A stretch of DNA of 64,000 bases from Catellatospora sp. KI3 (GCF_029948125.1 NZ_JASAMB010000030.1:1-64000), one strand, 5' to 3'. Counted from the stretch's first letter, positions 23,973 through 33,008 are shown. The notes: a model not told the origin generated them from the letters alone. Program-made: numbers and translations.

Positions 23973-25100
23973 ATGCGATTCGTGGACGAGTTCCGCAACG
24001 CTGAGCAGGCCAGGGCACTGGCGGCCCGGATCGCGGCCCGGTGCGAGCCGGGGCGGCACTACAAGTTCATGGAGGTGTGCGGCGGGCACACGCACACCAT
24101 CTACCAGCACGGGCTGGAGGACTACCTGCCCGAGTCGGTCGAGCTGGTGCACGGGCCGGGCTGCCCCGTCTGCGTGATCCCGATGGGCCGCGTCGACGAC
24201 GCCATCGCCATCGCCAGGCGGCCCGAGGTGATCCTCACCTCGTTCGGGGACATGATGCGGGTGCCCGGCGGCGACGGGTCGTTCCTGGACGCGAAGGCGG
24301 CCGGGGCCGACATCCGCATGGTCTACTCGCCGCTGGACGCGCTGAAGCTGGCCCGCGCCCACCCCGACCGCGAGGTCGTGTTCATGGCGATCGGGTTCGA
24401 GACCACCGCGCCGAGCACCGCCGTCACGGTGCGCCGGGCCGCCGCCGAAGGGCTGGCCAACTTCTCGGTCTTCTGCAACCACGTGACGATCATTCCGGCG
24501 ATCAAGGCCATCCTGGACTCGCCCGACCAGCGCCTGGACGGCTTCCTCGGCCCCGGGCACGTCTCGACCGTGATCGGCTGCGAGCCGTACCGCTTCATCG
24601 CCGAGCGGTACGGCAAGCCGCTGGTCGTGGCCGGGTTCGAGCCGCTGGACATCCTGCACTCGATCGACATGCTGCTGGCCCAGCTGGAGCAGGGCCGCTG
24701 CGAGATCGAGAACCAGTACAGCCGGGTCGTGCCCTGGGACGGCAACCTGACCGCCCTCAAGACCCTGGCCGACGTGCTGGAACTGCGCCCGTTCTTCGAG
24801 TGGCGAGGCCTGGGCTTCATCGCCCACTCCGCGCTCAAGCTGACCGAGCGCTATGCCGCCTTCGACGCCGAGCGGCGCTTCGCCGTGCCGGGCGTGCGCG
24901 TGGCCGACCCGAAGTCGTGCCAGTGCGGCGAAGTGCTCAAGGGCGTGCTCAAGCCGTACGAGTGCAAGGTCTTCGGCACCGCCTGCACGCCCGAGACGCC
25001 GATCGGCACCTGCATGGTCTCGCCCGAGGGCGCCTGCGCGGCGTACTACAACTTCGGCCGGTTCCACCGGCAGCGCCTGCTGGAGGTGACCGCCCGATGA
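23973..25100 (+). CDS. hypD: Hydrogenase formation protein HypD
   Basis: A 375-residue iron-sulfur scaffold for assembly of Fe(CN)2CO. Family motifs are complete: FMEVCGGHTHTIYQHGLEDY, HGPGCPVCVIPMG, FETTAPSTA, and the C-terminal cluster cysteines in DPKSCQCGEVLKG, YECKVFGTACTPETPIGTC and SPEGACAAYY. The length is normal. GGGGAGCCGACG precedes the start. Its end overlaps hypE as ATGA. Confidence 0.96.
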   Translation: MRFVDEFRNAEQARALAARIAARCEPGRHYKFMEVCGGHTHTIYQHGLEDYLPESVELVHGPGCPVCVIPMGRVDDAIAIARRPEVILTSFGDMMRVPGGDGSFLDAKAAGADIRMVYSPLDALKLARAHPDREVVFMAIGFETTAPSTAVTVRRAAAEGLANFSVFCNHVTIIPAIKAILDSPDQRLDGFLGPGHVSTVIGCEPYRFIAERYGKPLVVAGFEPLDILHSIDMLLAQLEQGRCEIENQYSRVVPWDGNLTALKTLADVLELRPFFEWRGLGFIAHSALKLTERYAAFDAERRFAVPGVRVADPKSCQCGEVLKGVLKPYECKVFGTACTPETPIGTCMVSPEGACAAYYNFGRFHRQRLLEVTAR

Positions 25101-26173
25101 CCGCCGAGCTGACCGAGGTCCTCGACCGCATCGACCGGACCCGCCGCGCCCGTCCCCGGGTCCGCGAGCAGCGGCTCACCATGGCCCACGGCGCGGGCGG
25201 CAAGGCCACGCAGACGCTGGTCGAGGCGGTGTTCCTGGAGGCGTTCGACAACCCGGAGCTGAACGCGCTCGACGACGCGGCGGCGCTGACCGCCGGTGGC
25301 GCCCGGCTGGCGTTCACCACCGACTCGTACGTGGTCAAGCCGCTGTTCTTCCCCGGCGGCGACATCGGCGACCTCGCCGTCAACGGCACCGTCAACGATC
25401 TGGCCGTGGCCGGTGCCCGCCCGCGCTTCCTGTCGGCCGGGTTCATCCTCGAAGAGGGCCTGCCGGTCGCCGACCTGACCCGGATCGTGGCCTCCATGGG
25501 GGCCGCCGCCCGCGCCGCCGGGGTCAGCATCGTCGCCGGGGACACCAAGGTCGTCCCGCGCGGCCTGGCCGACGGCTGCTACATCACCACGGCCGGGGTG
25601 GGCGTACGGGAGCACCCCCGCGACTTCGGCGTGCACCTGGCCCGCCCCGGCGACCTGGTCCTGGTCTCCGGCCCGATCGGCGACCACGGCATGACGGTGC
25701 TGGTCGCCCGGGGCGACCTGGACCTGGAGGCCGACCTGCGCTCGGACACCGCCGCGCTGACCGGGCTGGTCGACGACCTGCTCGCGGCCGCGGGCGAGGG
25801 CGTACGCGGGATGCGCGACGCGACCCGGGGCGGGGTGGCGACCATCCTCAACGAGATCGCCCGCGCGGCCGGGGTGACCGTGGTGGTCGACGAGTCGGCC
25901 GTGCCGGTGCGCGCGGGCGTACGCGGCGCCGCCGAACTGCTCGGCATCGACCCGCTGTACGTCGCCTGCGAGGGCCGCCTGGTCGCGGTCGTGGCCCCCG
26001 AGCACGCCGCCGCCGCCCTGGCCGCCCTGCACGCGCACCCGCTCGGCGACCAGGCCGCCGTCATCGGCCGCATCGACCCCGACCCGGCCGAACTGGTCCT
26101 GCTGCGCACCCGCTTCGGCGGCACCCGCATCGTCGACCTGCTGGTAGGCGACCCCCTGCCCCGCATCTGCTGA
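25097..26173 (+). CDS. hypE: Hydrogenase expression/formation protein HypE
   Basis: A 358-residue HypE that dehydrates a carbamoyl group on its C-terminal Cys to a thiocyanate, the CN donor. The C-terminus reads PLPRIC, the conserved PRIC. The N-terminal GAGGK motif (MAHGAGGKATQTLVE) and NGTVNDLAVAGA mark the AIR-synthase-like ATP fold. It is the last gene of the operon. The carbamoyl donor HypF is encoded 3.4 kb away on the other strand. Confidence 0.96.
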   Translation: MTAELTEVLDRIDRTRRARPRVREQRLTMAHGAGGKATQTLVEAVFLEAFDNPELNALDDAAALTAGGARLAFTTDSYVVKPLFFPGGDIGDLAVNGTVNDLAVAGARPRFLSAGFILEEGLPVADLTRIVASMGAAARAAGVSIVAGDTKVVPRGLADGCYITTAGVGVREHPRDFGVHLARPGDLVLVSGPIGDHGMTVLVARGDLDLEADLRSDTAALTGLVDDLLAAAGEGVRGMRDATRGGVATILNEIARAAGVTVVVDESAVPVRAGVRGAAELLGIDPLYVACEGRLVAVVAPEHAAAALAALHAHPLGDQAAVIGRIDPDPAELVLLRTRFGGTRIVDLLVGDPLPRIC

Positions 26174-26182
26174 AGCGCCTGC

Positions 26183-26569
26183 TCAGGCCCGCTCGGCGGC
26201 GTCGGGGTCGTACGAGCGCAGCAGGGCGAGCAGTTCGAGGCTGGGCGGCGCGGCGCTGTCGAGCGTGAACCAGCCGGAACCGAGGTGGCCCCGGTACTGG
26301 CCATTGCTGCAGCGGAAGCAGATGGCCACCTCGGTCGAGCCGCCGTCGGCGGTCCACAGCCGCATGCCGTAGACGGGCACGAAGCAGCGGGCCGGATCAT
26401 CCTCGGGCAGGGCGGCGAGCAGCAGCGCGGCGGCGGTGGCTGCGGGTGGGTCCAGGGTGGCCAGTTCCTGGTGCACCTGCCAGTCCGTCACGCTGTCCCA
26501 ACCCGGGCTTACCCGCAGGACGTCCACGGCGGTGACGGCAGCGGGGTCGAAGAAGTCGATCACCGGCAC
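26183..26569 (-). CDS. Hypothetical protein
   Basis: A 128-residue protein (MPVIDFFDPAAVTAVDVLRV, FVPVYGMRLWTADGGSTEVA, ICFRCSNGQYRG, LLALLRSYDPDAAERA). No signal peptide or membrane helix. A single CFRC pair is the only possible metal site. Its end lies 9 bases from the convergent hypE end. I do not recognise the family. Strong codon bias supports it as a real gene. Confidence 0.7.
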   Translation of the reverse strand: MPVIDFFDPAAVTAVDVLRVSPGWDSVTDWQVHQELATLDPPAATAAALLLAALPEDDPARCFVPVYGMRLWTADGGSTEVAICFRCSNGQYRGHLGSGWFTLDSAAPPSLELLALLRSYDPDAAERA

Positions 26570-26595
26570 AGCGTGCCACAGCCGCCGCCGGACGG

Positions 26596-27321
26596 TCAGC
26601 CTGGACGTGCGGCGAGGAAGACGTACTCACGGCCGGGGCGGTCGGGGGCGTCGCGGACGTCCAGCAGTTCGAAGCCGCAGGCGGCCAGGGAGTGCTCCAC
26701 CTCGGCACGGTCGCGGAAACGCAGCGTCGAGTCGGAGCCGACCACCGCCCCGTCCGGGAACGTGTACGTGAAGCGGAACGACACGTACGGCAGGGCCACC
26801 CCGGTGAGCTCGAAGCGCTGCTCGACGGCGCCGATTCCGGGCACGTCGCGCACGGTCACGGGCGGTTCGGCGGCCCACTCCTCCCAGGCGCGGTAGGCGG
26901 GCTGGCGGGTCTCGAACGCGAGGCGGCCGCCGGGGCGCAGCGCGTTGTGCAGGCCGCGCAGGGCGGTGTGCCAGTCGTCGTCGGTGCGGAACACCTGGGC
27001 CGCGTTGCCGGTCATCAGGGCGAGGTCGGCGGCCGTGTCGGGCAGTGAGGTCGCGTCGCCGTGGTGCCAGTCGACCTGCTCGGCGCCGGGTTTGGCGCGG
27101 GCGATGGCCAGGGACGCGGCGGCGGGGTCGACAGCGGTGACCCGGATGCCGCGCCCGGCGAGCAGGACCGCCAGCGAGCCGGTGCCGCAGCCGAGGTCGA
27201 GCACGTGCCGGGCGCCGACCCCCTCGACCAGGCGCAGGTACGCGTCGAGGTCGGCGCGGTCGCCGTCGAAGGCGTCGTACACGGCGGCCAGGCGGGGGTG
27301 GGCGAAGAGGGCGTCGGGCAC
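26596..27321 (-). CDS. Class I SAM-dependent methyltransferase
   Basis: A 241-residue Methyltransf_25-type protein. SAM motif I is VLDLGCGTGSLAVLLAGRG; later motifs are VTAVDPA, ADLALMTGNAAQVF and LRPGGRLAFETRQPAYRAW. The GTG at 27321 starts the homologous-looking run PDALFAHPRLAAVYDAFDGD; a GTG at 27330 is possible. No Shine-Dalgarno sequence was seen. The substrate is unknown. It is divergent from the GH76 gene. Confidence 0.83.
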   Translation of the reverse strand: MPDALFAHPRLAAVYDAFDGDRADLDAYLRLVEGVGARHVLDLGCGTGSLAVLLAGRGIRVTAVDPAAASLAIARAKPGAEQVDWHHGDATSLPDTAADLALMTGNAAQVFRTDDDWHTALRGLHNALRPGGRLAFETRQPAYRAWEEWAAEPPVTVRDVPGIGAVEQRFELTGVALPYVSFRFTYTFPDGAVVGSDSTLRFRDRAEVEHSLAACGFELLDVRDAPDRPGREYVFLAARPG

Positions 27322-27373
27322 GGCGACCACGGTAGCCGGGTTGGCACGGCCACGCCGTGGACAGCCAACGGTT

Positions 27374-27435
27374 AAGTTTGTTAACTTCGATCCCCAAACA
27401 TCGACAGATACCAAAGTGAATGTTGTCGGTATCTG
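27374..27435. promoter_or_regulatory. Two operator-like inverted repeats before the GH76 gene
   Basis: AAGTT-TGTT-AACTT at 27374-27387 and CAGATACC (27405-27412) with GGTATCTG (27428-27435) lie in an AT-rich patch in the 147-bp gap upstream of the secreted mannanase. AT-rich palindromes of this kind often bind LacI or ROK sugar regulators; the actual regulator is unknown. Confidence 0.5.
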
Positions 27436-27468
27436 CTGGAATGCCGTGGCCGAGGCGAGGTGGATCCG

Positions 27469-29463
27469 ATGCGCAAGCTGATAGTCCTCATGACCGCGCT
27501 GCTCGCCGGGGCGGCCGGGGCGGTGGTGGTCGCGACTCCGGCGGCGGCGGCGCCGGTGTGCTCGCTGTACTGCGACACCCGCGACCCGTCCCTGGCCCGG
27601 CAGGAGCTCTTCCCGGTGCCCGAGGTGAACCTCAACGGCCGCCGCCTGGTGCTGCACGTGTCCGACACCGACCGGATGGCCTGGGGCAGCATCGACAACG
27701 GCGTGACCGGCGACTCGGTCTGGCTCGACCGCAGCTGGACCGACGGCTCCAGCTGGGACGGCCTGCTGGGCCGGGCGAGCATCCCGTCGACCTGGACCGG
27801 CACCCGCACGCTCATGCACAACCTGGCCGACCCGGCCGCGCACCGGCGCGGCATGGTCCGGGCCTGCGGCGACGCGGGCGGGGTCACCTGCACCGCCTGG
27901 GTGTACCCGAAGGTCTGCGACGCGGTCTGCGACGGCGCCGACGCGGCGACCGCCGTCGGTGACAACCGGCCCGTGCCGGGCACCGTCCTCAGCAACCGCC
28001 GCATCGACCTGCACATCGACAACCGGGGCCTGGCCTGGGCCACCCTCGGCTCGGGCGCCGCCGGCGACGAGGTGTGGCTCGACCGCTCCTGGGACGAGGG
28101 CGCGTCCTGGCCCGGCGGCTCCTCGCTGGGCCGCATCAGCGTCCCGTCGGGCGCCGCCTCGGTGCGCACCACCATGGTCAACACCCGCGATCCGCGCTCG
28201 CTGCTGTACGGCGGGGCGGTGCGCGCCTGCGGCCGGGCCACCGGCAGCGCCAACGGCAGCTGCACCGCCTGGGCCCGGCCCGCCGCCGACCGACCGGCCG
28301 CGGCCGCCGACGCGCTGGCGTACTCGTACCGCACCGACACCGCGTGGTGGCCGTCGAGCTGGTGGAACTCGGCGGTCGCGGTCACCGCGCTGGGGGACTG
28401 GTCGGCCCGCACCGGCCGCACCGACTACCGCTGGCTGATCGACCGGACCTTCGAGCTGAACAAGGGCGTCATGCCGGCCGGGCAGAAGAGCACCGACCCG
28501 ATCGAGGGCAACTTCATCAGCCGCGCGGTCGACGACACCGGCTGGTGGGCGCTGGCCTGGGTGCAGGCCTACGACGTGACCCGCGACGCGAAGTACCTGA
28601 ACATGGCGGTGACCATCGGCAACTACATGCACTCGTACTGGGACGGCACCTGCGGCGGCGGGGTGTGGTGGAACCGCGAGCGCACCTACAAGAACGCGGT
28701 CACCACCGGTCTGTACGTCCGGTTGACCGCCGCGCTGCACAACCGCATCCCCGGCGACACGCTGTGGCTCGGCCGGGCCACCGCGGGCTGGAACTGGTTC
28801 GCCGCCAGCGGGATGATCAACGGGTCGAAGCTGGTCAACGACGGGATCACCGGCGGCTGCGCCAACAACGGGCAGACCGTGTGGACGTACAACCAGGGGC
28901 TGGCCATCGGGGGCGCGGTCGAGCTGTGGCGGGCCACCGGCAACCCGGCGCTGCTGACCTCGGCCCGGCAGCTCGCCGACGCCGCGATGAACTCCACCGT
29001 GCTGACCCGCTCGGGCGTCCTCACCGAGTCCTGCGACCCGGCCAACAGCTGCGACGACAACCAGAAGCAGTTCAAGGGCATCTTCATGCGGTACCTGATG
29101 GACCTGGCCGACGCCTCCGGGGCGGCCGCGTACCGCACGTACGCGCAGCAGCAGTCCGACACGATCTGGCAGTCCGACCGCGACAGCCTGAACCGCATCG
29201 GGCAGCGCTGGACCGGGGCGACCCCGAACGCGCGCGACTGGCGCACCCAGGCCTCCGGCCTCGGCGCCCTGCTCGCGGCCACGGCGGGGCCGTCGACGCC
29301 GCCGACCCAGCCGCCGTCGGAGGCGGCCTGGGCGCCGAGCGTGTCATACGCGACCGGGACGGTCGTGACGTACGCCGGATCGCGCTGGCAGTGCCGCCAG
29401 CCGCACCTGTCGCAGGTCGGCTGGGAGCCGCCGAACGTGCCCGCCCTCTGGCAGCAGCTGTGA
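27469..29463 (+). CDS. Secreted GH76 alpha-1,6-mannanase with CBM5/12
   Basis: A 664-residue exported enzyme. A signal peptide covers about residues 1-27. Two similar N-terminal modules of about 110 residues follow (each with LVLHV/IDLHI, then SVWLDRSW/EVWLDRSW). The GH76 domain spans about residues 285-610, with the catalytic Asp pair in VDDTGWWALAWVQAYD. A C-terminal CBM5/12 is present (WAPSVSYATGTVVTYAGSRW, ending WQQL). GH76 enzymes cut alpha-1,6-mannan of yeast walls or mycobacterial glycans. The ATG at 27469 gives the best signal peptide. Confidence 0.9.
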   Translation: MRKLIVLMTALLAGAAGAVVVATPAAAAPVCSLYCDTRDPSLARQELFPVPEVNLNGRRLVLHVSDTDRMAWGSIDNGVTGDSVWLDRSWTDGSSWDGLLGRASIPSTWTGTRTLMHNLADPAAHRRGMVRACGDAGGVTCTAWVYPKVCDAVCDGADAATAVGDNRPVPGTVLSNRRIDLHIDNRGLAWATLGSGAAGDEVWLDRSWDEGASWPGGSSLGRISVPSGAASVRTTMVNTRDPRSLLYGGAVRACGRATGSANGSCTAWARPAADRPAAAADALAYSYRTDTAWWPSSWWNSAVAVTALGDWSARTGRTDYRWLIDRTFELNKGVMPAGQKSTDPIEGNFISRAVDDTGWWALAWVQAYDVTRDAKYLNMAVTIGNYMHSYWDGTCGGGVWWNRERTYKNAVTTGLYVRLTAALHNRIPGDTLWLGRATAGWNWFAASGMINGSKLVNDGITGGCANNGQTVWTYNQGLAIGGAVELWRATGNPALLTSARQLADAAMNSTVLTRSGVLTESCDPANSCDDNQKQFKGIFMRYLMDLADASGAAAYRTYAQQQSDTIWQSDRDSLNRIGQRWTGATPNARDWRTQASGLGALLAATAGPSTPPTQPPSEAAWAPSVSYATGTVVTYAGSRWQCRQPHLSQVGWEPPNVPALWQQL

Positions 29464-29585
29464 GCTCCGGGCGGCGGGCCGTCGCACGCCGGCCCGCGGA
29501 GCTGATGGCCGCCGCGGGCGCGTACGCGCACCCGTTCGCGCTGCAGGCCAGCGGATACCACGAGACCGAGCAGGTCGCCGCATGA
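29460..29585 (+). CDS. Possible 41-codon ORF coupled to GH76
   Basis: A GTG overlapping the GH76 stop as GTGA opens a 41-codon frame ending HPFALQASGYHETEQVAA. It has no hydrophobic segment and no known motif. The coupling geometry is the only support; it could be chance in GC-rich DNA. Confidence 0.2.
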   Translation: MSSGRRAVARRPAELMAAAGAYAHPFALQASGYHETEQVAA

Positions 29586-29603
29586 CTGTACGGGTGAGCC
29601 CGC

Positions 29604-31904
29604 TCAGCGGTCGAGGGCGGCGGCGACGGCGGCCTGGCCGAGACTGATGCCGCCGTCGTTGGGCGGGACCAGGCTGTGGGTCAGCACCCGGAACCCGGCC
29701 GCCGACAGGCGGTCGACCACCATCGTGAGCAGCACGACGTTCTGGAACACGCCGCCGGACAGGGCCGCCGTGTCCAGCCCGTGCCGCTCGCGTACCAGTA
29801 CGCAGGCCGCGGCGATGAGGTCGGCGAGCCCGGTGTGGAACCGTGCGGCGATCACCGGCACCGGCACGCCGTCGAGGCGGTCGGCCAGCACGGCCCGTAC
29901 CAGATCGGCGCCGTGCAGCGTGAGCAGCGGGCCCTCCTCGACCCGGGCGGGGTAGCCCGGCTGCGGTGCCTGCCCGGCTGCGGCCCGCTCCAGCTCGATC
30001 GCGGCCTGCCCCTCGTAGGAGACCTCGTCGCGCAGGTCGAGCAGCGCCGCCACGGCGTCGAACAGCCGCCCCGCGCTGGAGGTCGGCGGCGAACTCAACC
30101 CCTGCCGGGCGGCCGAGCGCAGCGGCGGCCACCGGTCGGCGTGCCGCGTCACGACCGGCAACTCGGGCAGCTCACCGAGGCCGTCCAGGTAGGACAGGGC
30201 CATCCGCCACGGCTGGCGGACCGCGGCCGCGCCGCCGGGCAGCGGCACCGGCGCCAGCCGACCCGCCCGGGTGTACGACCGCAGATCCGCCACCAGGAAC
30301 TCCCCGCCCCACAGCGTGCCGTCGTCGCCGTAGCCGAGGCCGTCGAAGGCCACCCCGAGGACCGGTCCGTGCTCGCCGTGCTCGGCCAGGCAGGACGCGA
30401 TGTGCGCGTGGTGGTGCTGCACCCCGATCAGCTCCACCTCGTCCAGCCCGTACGCGTACCCGGTGGACAGGTACTGCGGGTGCAGGTCGTGCGCGACCAG
30501 CTCCGGGCTGATCCCCAGCAGCCGCCGCAGGTGCGCCACGCCCTCGGTGTACGACCGGTACACCGCGGCGTTCTCCAGGTCGCCGATGTGGTGCGACAGC
30601 ACCGCCTGCGCACCCGCGGCCAGGCAGAACGTGTTCTTGAGGGTGGCGCCGCAGGCCAGGATCGGGCGGCGGGCCGCCACCGGCAGGGTCAGCGGGCGCG
30701 GCACGTACCCGCGTGAGCGGCGCAGCAGCAGCGGGCGCCCGCGCACCACCCGCGCGACCGAGTCGTCGGTGCGGGTGTGGATCGGCCGGTCATGGGCCAG
30801 CATCGCGTCGGCGAGCCCGGCCAGCCGGTTCACGGCGTCGTCGTCCCGGTAGGCGATCGGCTCGTCGGAGGTGTTGCCGCTGGTCAGCACGATGGGGCGG
30901 GCGACGGCGCGCAGCAGCAGGTGGTGCAGCGGGGTGTAGGGCAGCATGACGCCGTACTCGGGGCAGCCCGGCGCGACGGCCTCGGCGATGCGGTGCGGGC
31001 TGCGGCGGCGCCGGGGCAGCAGCACGATCGGCCGGGCCGGGTGCGTCAGCAGCTCGGCCGCGCCCGGCTCCAGCTCGACGAGCTCGGCGGCCTCGGTCAG
31101 CCCGGCCGCCATCAGCGCGAACGGCCGGTCCTCGCGGTGCTTTGCGCCGCGCAACCGGGCGGCGGCGTCCGGGTGGGTGGCGTCGACGGCCAGGTGGTAG
31201 CCGCCCAGGCCCTTGACCGCGACGATGGCACCCTCGCGCAGCAGGCGCGCGGCGGTCGCGATCGGATCGCCGGAGAGCGGTTCCGGCTCGCCGCTGCCGG
31301 GCAGGGTGTGCAGCCGCAGCCGGGGGCCGCAGCCGGGGCAGCAGACGGGCTGGGCGTGGAAGCGGCGGTCGGCCCGGTCGGCGTACTCGGTGGCGCAGGT
31401 GGGGCACAGGGCGAAGCCGCGCATCGTCGTGTTGGCGCGGTCGTACGGGACGCTTGCGACGATGGTGAAGCGCGGGCCGCAGTGGGTGCAGTTGGTGAAC
31501 GCGTACCCGGCCCGGCGGCCGGTGGCGGCCATGGTCTCGTCCAGGCAGGCGGCGCAGGTGGCGGCGTCGGGCGAGACCTGCGCGGCCGGCGCCCCGGTGC
31601 CGTCGCTGCCGACGATGCGGAAACCGCGTGCGCCGGTCGGCGCCAGCGGACTGGCCGCGACCGAGTCGATCACGGCCAGCGGCGGGCGCTCGCCCTCCAG
31701 CGCGGCCAGGAACGTGTCGAGCGTGCCGGGAGCGGCCTCGGCCTCGATGAACACGCCGCGCGTGTCGTTGCCGACGTGCCCGTCGACCCCCAGGCGCCGG
31801 GCCAGCATATAGACGAACGGGCGGAAGCCGACCCCCTGCACGATCCCGGCGACCCGCACCGCCAACCGGGTACGCGCAGCCACATCACCTGACATTTCGG
31901 ACAC
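29604..31904 (-). CDS. hypF: Carbamoyltransferase HypF
   Basis: The 766-residue enzyme that carbamoylates HypE for CN ligand synthesis. Domains are in order: acylphosphatase (RVAGIVQGVGFRPFVYMLAR), two zinc-finger blocks (CAACLDE, TNCTHCGPRF, LCPTCATEY, CCPGCGPRL), YrdC-like (KGLGGYHLAVDATH) and a Kae1-like C-terminal part (VQHHHAHIASCLAEHG). The start is GTG at 31904 or ATG at 31895. It is separated from the hyp operon and faces it, so it has its own control region, which contains a 15-bp tandem repeat. Confidence 0.96.
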   Translation of the reverse strand: MSEMSGDVAARTRLAVRVAGIVQGVGFRPFVYMLARRLGVDGHVGNDTRGVFIEAEAAPGTLDTFLAALEGERPPLAVIDSVAASPLAPTGARGFRIVGSDGTGAPAAQVSPDAATCAACLDETMAATGRRAGYAFTNCTHCGPRFTIVASVPYDRANTTMRGFALCPTCATEYADRADRRFHAQPVCCPGCGPRLRLHTLPGSGEPEPLSGDPIATAARLLREGAIVAVKGLGGYHLAVDATHPDAAARLRGAKHREDRPFALMAAGLTEAAELVELEPGAAELLTHPARPIVLLPRRRRSPHRIAEAVAPGCPEYGVMLPYTPLHHLLLRAVARPIVLTSGNTSDEPIAYRDDDAVNRLAGLADAMLAHDRPIHTRTDDSVARVVRGRPLLLRRSRGYVPRPLTLPVAARRPILACGATLKNTFCLAAGAQAVLSHHIGDLENAAVYRSYTEGVAHLRRLLGISPELVAHDLHPQYLSTGYAYGLDEVELIGVQHHHAHIASCLAEHGEHGPVLGVAFDGLGYGDDGTLWGGEFLVADLRSYTRAGRLAPVPLPGGAAAVRQPWRMALSYLDGLGELPELPVVTRHADRWPPLRSAARQGLSSPPTSSAGRLFDAVAALLDLRDEVSYEGQAAIELERAAAGQAPQPGYPARVEEGPLLTLHGADLVRAVLADRLDGVPVPVIAARFHTGLADLIAAACVLVRERHGLDTAALSGGVFQNVVLLTMVVDRLSAAGFRVLTHSLVPPNDGGISLGQAAVAAALDR

Positions 31905-32238
31905 ATGATGATTCTGGCCCGCCCTGCAGCTGCACCCCGACCGGACACGCCCCGACGGACCCCCCCGACGGACACCCCCCGACCGACCTCGCCCCGACCG
32001 ACCTCGCCCCGACCGACCTCGCCCCGACCGACGTCGTCCCGACCGCCCCGGGTGCCCCGACTCGCGTCCGGCGATGATCGCGGCCTGCGGTCAGAAGGCG
32101 GCCGTTGACCGCCTGATACGACCGCAAATGCAGATCTCGGCGGGCCGAAACCGCCATGATCACCGGTTCGGGTCGGTTGACGGCCAGGGGGCGGGGTGGG
32201 TGCGGCCTGGGGGAGGGTGGGTGCGGCCTGGGGGAGGG
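31905..32238. other. Gene-poor region upstream of hypF
   Basis: No coding sequence is supported in these 334 bases between hypF and the VOC pseudogene, both on the minus strand. It holds the 15-bp tandem array at 31981-32040 and a 21-bp direct repeat, TGCGGCCTGGGGGAGGGTGG-type, starting at 32201 and 32222. The hypF promoter must lie here; no clear -10/-35 pair was seen. Confidence 0.6.
31981..32040. repeat. 15-bp tandem repeat, four units
   Basis: GACCGACCTCGCCCC is repeated perfectly at 31981, 31996 and 32011. A fourth unit at 32026 has two changes (GACCGACGTCGTCCC). The array lies 77 bp upstream of the hypF start. In one plus-strand frame it would read TDLAP repeats, but no start codon supports a gene. 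Confidence 0.9.
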
Positions 32239-33008
32239 TCAGGCTTGAGGTGCTGTCGCGGGTAGGCTGCCGGTGTGCGGGTCGCGCGCGGTCAGGCAGT
32301 AGACGTGCCCGGCGGGGTCGCGCATCACCGTCCACCGCTGCTGCCGGGTGACCACGCTCGCCCCGTACGACTCGTGCCAGGCGCGGACCGCGTCCACATC
32401 CGAGCAGGCCAGGTCGAGGTGCGCGCCGGTGGGCCGCTCCTCGTCCAGCCGCTGCAGCAAGATGCGCAGCGGCAGGTGCGCGGGCGGCTTCAGCACCCGG
32501 AACTCGGGGCGGGAGCCCTCGGCGAGGTCCCACCCGGTCAGCCCGGCCCAGAACGCGGTCTCCGCGACGGCGCGATGTCCAGGCACACCTGGTCGACCCG
32601 GCTCACGGCGCCCGCCGGACCGGTGACCACCGGGGTACGCGCCGAGTCGCCCTGGTACGGCACCGCGCACAGCAGCAGCCCGCCCGGCGAGCGCAGCACC
32701 GTGAACCCCTGGCCGGTGTCGGCGATGCTCCCGCCCAGCCGCAGCGCCGTCCAGACCAGCGCCTGCGGGTCGTCGGTCGCCGGGTCGAGGTGCATGCCGC
32801 CAGGCGGCCCCACGACCTGCGCCTTCAGGTGGGCGTCGCCGTCGCCGAGCAGGGTCGCGAACTCCCCGTGGGCGCCGCGCCGCGCGGACAGCCGGGTGCC
32901 GGTGACCGCGAGCCAGAACGCCGTCCCGGCGTCGAACCGGTCGGCCGGGTAGTCGAGGAAGGCGTGCAGCCAGCGGATCGCGGGCGGAGTCGGCACGGAC
33001 ATTCGCAT
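32239..33008 (-). pseudogene. Two-domain VOC/glyoxalase-like gene, frameshifted
   Basis: Reading 33008 down to about 32575 gives one glyoxalase-like domain (IRWLHAFLDYPADRFDAGTA, FWLAVTG) and the start of a second (SRVDQVCLDIA). The rest of domain two (VAETAFWAGLTGWDL to CLTARDPHTG) continues in another frame. Domain one has six residues between the DY/DI pair and the Ala-x-x-AFW motif where domain two has about eight bases. This indicates a deletion of about 10 bp near 32570. A sequencing error cannot be excluded. Intact relatives are about 250 residues and of unknown substrate. Confidence 0.78.

Noticed and set aside
31981-32040. Possible CRISPR array
   Set aside because: The 15-bp units are directly tandem with no spacers, and there are no cas genes.
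31905-32163. Frames with 5-residue repeats over the 15-bp array (PRPTS, VGARS, TDLAP) as a pentapeptide-repeat protein
   Set aside because: The only TDLAP-type frame lacks a start codon, and the others have no coding signals or ribosome sites. It was kept as a tandem repeat.
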